DNA from: a candidate division FCPU426 bacterium
Lineage (GTDB): Bacteria; Oederibacteriota; PGYV01; Palsa-1178
Direction of reading: 5' to 3'
DNA length: 9,829 bases
NCBI GenBank assembly: GCA_003167475.1
Contig: PMTB01000267.1
Span: 1 to 9,829, forward strand
Part shown: positions 7,023 through 9,829 of the stretch, piece by piece
Position numbering within the stretch: position 1 is the stretch's first letter
Layout: the number at the start of each line of letters is the position of its first letter
Program-made: the position numbers and the translations under genes
The notes under the pieces: model-generated
Seen by the model: only the letters and a program-made list of their open reading frames with translations
Databases searched by the model: none
What the model was told of the DNA's origin: nothing

Positions 7023-9782
7023 TTACTTCCTGAAAATCATACGGGGTGCCTTGACGGTTATTTCGCTTCCATCATATTTCACGGTCTTATCCGCTTTTTT
7101 CGTGTCTTCAATACCCGCGCCGCGGCCTGCCTTAACTAACACGACTTTAAACGTGCGCGTTATCAGCATTCCCGGAAATTCGCCTTTCCTTGCGCCTATG
7201 ATCAGGGTTTTTGCCTTGTCATCCCATTTAAACGGTATCACGGCAAAAACGCCTTTTTCATAATTGTAACTGTCATTCTCGTCTTCGTAGAGGTCAAAGG
7301 AGGCGTCTGCTCCTGTATAGACGCGCAGTTCTATGGGATCCGCCTTCTTTTCATCAGTGTACTGCAGCGAAGGTCCGGTCGGGATTATCGAGCCCGCAGG
7401 CACAAAAACCGGCATTGTTTCCAGTGCCGGCTTCAGTTTCAGCGTTTGGCCGCCTTCATATGCCTTTCCAGTCCAGAAGTCAAACCACTTGGCCGCCTTC
7501 GGCAGGTACACATCCATTGATTTAACGGCGTCAAACTTCCTCATTGCCGGCGTGTACCAGTTCATCCTCATTATCGCCTGGTTCATCTTAAACTGCTGAT
7601 GCTCAAGTTTCATGGAATATTTGGTATTCGCCTTGAGTTTCAGCTTGAATTCAAAACGTTTTTCTTCCCTGTTGTCCCACGCGTCCACGACAAGCCCGCC
7701 GTCAAACCAGATTTTTACGCTGCCGTCGGTTACGGCGCTGAATTCATACAGCCCGGCGTCATTTGAAAGTATTTTTCCGGTCCATCTCTGTGAATATTCC
7801 CTTTTAATATCAAACGGGATATTGCCGGCCCAGCCCATGGAAGAAGTGTCGAGCTTGCGTAATGAACGGCTGTCAGTGAAGTCCATGTTCTTAAAGCACT
7901 CGTATATGAGCCCGTTCTCTTTTCCGTCAGGCGTGAACAAATTGTTCAGGTATATGTAATCGCCTATGTTCTTTGTCTTCGTGTAAAGTTCTTTTGTCAC
8001 AGGGCAGGCCATCATGGACGAACCGAACATGAACTGCGAGCCGATATTAAAGGTCTTCTCATCGTCCGGAAAAGCCGCCGCAAGCGGCCGCGTAAAGGAA
8101 TACCCTTCGTTGGTGACCTTCCATGCCGTCGAATATACATAAGGAAGGGTTTTATACCTTAAGTTGATGAATTTAACCATCGTATCGTAATGCGCGGTCC
8201 CCGGAGCCCCGAACCTCCACAGTTCCCTGGGAATAGCCGTGCCATGCACGCGCAATATCGGGCAAAAAACCACGTACTGGAACCACCTTAAATACAATTC
8301 CTTATATGCCGGGTCATTTAACGCATCTTTATATTTAAAGAACGGATAGAACGCGCCGACGTCCGTGGTCCAGTACGGCACGCCCGCCATTGAAAAGTTA
8401 ATACCTGAGGCTATCTGTCCCCTTAATGTTTCCCATCCCGCAAAAGTGTCGCCAGACCATGAGGCGGCCGCGTTCCTCTGCTGACCAGCGAAAGATGAAC
8501 GGGTAAGGGTGAACACGCGCTTTTCATCCGATGTTTTCCTCTGGTTTTCATAAACACCCTTTGTGGTCATGAGCGAGAACGCGTTCAGATACCTTGCAAA
8601 GGTGCCCATGGAGTTGCTTCCGTTTGCCTTGTTTGTTTCCGCGAGCACAAACCTGTCCTCTGCCGAAAGAAACTCAGGCTCGGTTCCGTCCATCCAGTAT
8701 GCGTCCACATCATTGTCAAAAAGACATTTTTTAACATGTTTCCAGTAGATTGCCCTGGCTTCTTCGCTGAAGGCGGCATATACCTTTGACCCTGTCCAGT
8801 GCGGCCCGGGGAACATGTAGCCTTTCGCGTCGAGTTCCTTGTGTACTTTTGAGTCCGGACCCAATGACGGCCAGAACGAAGCCATCAGGTGAGCGTGAAG
8901 CGCGTGCAGTTCCTTCATCATGCGTTTTGGCTCGGGGAATCTTTTCTCGTTCCATATCAGCCCCGAGAACACCTCGTTCTCCCCCCAGTATCTCCAGTCC
9001 TGGACTATACTGTCGAGCGGGACCCTGCGTTTGCGATACTCCTTCACTATGTTCGTCAGCTCGTCCTGGTCAAGGTACCGTTCCTTTGACTGCCAGAAAC
9101 CAAATACCCATTTCGGAAACATGGGGGCATTTCCAGTCAGTTTCCTGTACTGCTTTATGGCTCCGTCAACACTGCCGCCGTATACGAAGTAATAGTCGAC
9201 GCCGTCGCCGACTTCGGACCAGAATGAAAAGTCAGTATGTCCGGCATGGTATTTTGATTCGGAATAATTATCCCAAAGCAGGCCGTACCCCTTTGTCGAG
9301 GTCAAAAACGGATTCACTATCACCCTGTTTGCCTGGATCATGAGGACATCGCAGTTCTTGTAATTCATGAAACCTTCCTCGTACTGGCCGAGACCGTAAA
9401 GGCCCTCGTCGCCGGAGCAGGTGAAACCCTGCGCGCAGTTGAAGGTATGTTCTTTGGAAATGACAGCCGGGGTCACGGCCCTGGTCCCCGCCTTTTCCGC
9501 CAGCAGTAAAGCGCCTGACGCGTCGTAAAAAACGACCGCGTTGTTTGTTTTATTTACCACGGCTTTAATGGCGCCCGTGTTTAATTCAAGGCCCTTGGCT
9601 GTTTCAGTCACGGTCCAGAATATCTTCTCAGGTGCGAGCGTGACGACAAGGCTCTGCCTTTTTTTCGACGGCTTGGATTTGAGGTAATTGACCCTGATAA
9701 TATCCTTGGAAAAAACCTCGAGGGTTAATACGGACTTGCCCAGGTTTACAGTTAAGCCATTTCCTTTTTTAGTGAACTTCAC
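7023..9782 (-). CDS. GH31 alpha-glycosidase, probably alpha-xylosidase, with PA14-like module
   Basis: Seen: 919 aa from the preferred GTG start. Order: N-terminal beta-sandwich (to ~215), (beta/alpha)8 barrel (~220-565), PA14-like insert (~640-745, around YSQRWTGKILSNDAGLYEF and VKIWFDGGLVVDAWD) and C-terminal DUF5110-type beta domain (~760-880). The nucleophile is D365 in AYWMDGTEPE and the acid/base is D445 in ASWSGDTFAGWE. GVPYWTTDVGAFYP (467-480) and RVHGTAIPRELWRFG (511-525) match GH31 alpha-xylosidases better than maltases. Family knowledge: retaining hydrolysis of alpha-linked xylose or glucose; alpha-xylosidases act on xyloglucan oligosaccharides. No signal peptide is visible from this start, so cytoplasmic action on imported oligosaccharides is inferred. 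The GTG start is chosen for AAGGAGG 4 nt upstream; an in-frame TTG at 9825-9827 would add 15 residues but has no visible site within the window. Substrate remains open. Confidence 0.9.
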   Translation of the reverse strand: MKFTKKGNGLTVNLGKSVLTLEVFSKDIIRVNYLKSKPSKKRQSLVVTLAPEKIFWTVTETAKGLELNTGAIKAVVNKTNNAVVFYDASGALLLAEKAGTRAVTPAVISKEHTFNCAQGFTCSGDEGLYGLGQYEEGFMNYKNCDVLMIQANRVIVNPFLTSTKGYGLLWDNYSESKYHAGHTDFSFWSEVGDGVDYYFVYGGSVDGAIKQYRKLTGNAPMFPKWVFGFWQSKERYLDQDELTNIVKEYRKRRVPLDSIVQDWRYWGENEVFSGLIWNEKRFPEPKRMMKELHALHAHLMASFWPSLGPDSKVHKELDAKGYMFPGPHWTGSKVYAAFSEEARAIYWKHVKKCLFDNDVDAYWMDGTEPEFLSAEDRFVLAETNKANGSNSMGTFARYLNAFSLMTTKGVYENQRKTSDEKRVFTLTRSSFAGQQRNAAASWSGDTFAGWETLRGQIASGINFSMAGVPYWTTDVGAFYPFFKYKDALNDPAYKELYLRWFQYVVFCPILRVHGTAIPRELWRFGAPGTAHYDTMVKFINLRYKTLPYVYSTAWKVTNEGYSFTRPLAAAFPDDEKTFNIGSQFMFGSSMMACPVTKELYTKTKNIGDYIYLNNLFTPDGKENGLIYECFKNMDFTDSRSLRKLDTSSMGWAGNIPFDIKREYSQRWTGKILSNDAGLYEFSAVTDGSVKIWFDGGLVVDAWDNREEKRFEFKLKLKANTKYSMKLEHQQFKMNQAIMRMNWYTPAMRKFDAVKSMDVYLPKAAKWFDFWTGKAYEGGQTLKLKPALETMPVFVPAGSIIPTGPSLQYTDEKKADPIELRVYTGADASFDLYEDENDSYNYEKGVFAVIPFKWDDKAKTLIIGARKGEFPGMLITRTFKVVLVKAGRGAGIEDTKKADKTVKYDGSEITVKAPRMIFRK

Positions 9783-9786
9783 GATG

Positions 9787-9793
9787 CCTCCTT
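9787..9793 (-). promoter_or_regulatory. Ribosome binding site supporting the GTG start of GH31
   Basis: AAGGAGG on the minus strand lies 4 nt before GTG at 9780-9782. Spacing is slightly short but the match is near perfect, and it would lie inside the coding region if the TTG at 9825-9827 were used. Confidence 0.7.
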
Positions 9794-9829
9794 GGATGTA
9801 ATTTGTTTTTTGTTTGTGTAGCCGCAACC

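Noticed and set aside
9783..9827. N-terminal extension of the GH31 gene from a TTG at 9825-9827
   Set aside because: The AAGGAGG site just ahead of the GTG at 9780-9782 would lie within the coding region; the extra 15 residues (many Lys/Gln/Asn) are neither signal-peptide-like nor domain-like. Not fully excluded because the window ends 2 nt upstream.
1..9829. CRISPR array, tRNA/rRNA genes, insertion sequence or transposase
   Set aside because: No regularly spaced direct repeats, no cloverleaf or rRNA-like segments, and no transposase motifs or terminal inverted repeats were seen by eye.

Overview
The window reads as a bacterial chromosome fragment of roughly balanced base composition, and every convincing gene lies on the minus strand. 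A classical signal peptide on a predicted outer-membrane beta-barrel points to a Gram-negative-type (diderm) cell. Strong GGAGG-type ribosome sites and frequent GTG/TTG starts are visible. The mix of paired cobalamin-type radical SAM proteins, a GT39-type membrane glycosyltransferase, a GH31 glycosidase and a Gfo/Idh/MocA dehydrogenase would suit an uncultivated saccharolytic bacterium. I cannot name a phylum from the sequence alone.

Reading in the direction of transcription (high to low coordinates), the first gene is a GH31 alpha-glycosidase, probably an alpha-xylosidase, carrying a PA14-like module (7023-9782). Its best start is an internal GTG with a strong ribosome site, so it appears cytoplasmic. 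A 271-bp intergenic region follows, with a GC-rich hairpin, a 15-bp AT palindrome and a weak promoter candidate.

Next comes a tight five-gene block (859-6751) that looks like one operon. It encodes a B12-type radical SAM enzyme, a secreted beta-barrel protein resembling DUF5777, a polytopic GT39/ArnT-like glycosyltransferase, an unrecognised 271-aa protein and a second, paralogous B12-type radical SAM enzyme. Gaps are 55 and 33 nt, and the last two junctions overlap by 11 and 4 nt. The combination suggests a cell-envelope lipid or glycolipid modification pathway: two radical SAM steps, sugar transfer from a polyprenyl-phosphate donor and an outer-membrane component. The product is unknown, and this is the part of the window most likely to be undescribed.

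Finally, a separate transcription unit encodes a Gfo/Idh/MocA dehydrogenase (1-765, C-terminus beyond the window). Its promoter has a perfect TTGACA -35 box, a 17-bp spacer and a LacI/PurR-like operator filling most of the spacer. That suggests repression by a LacI-family sugar regulator.
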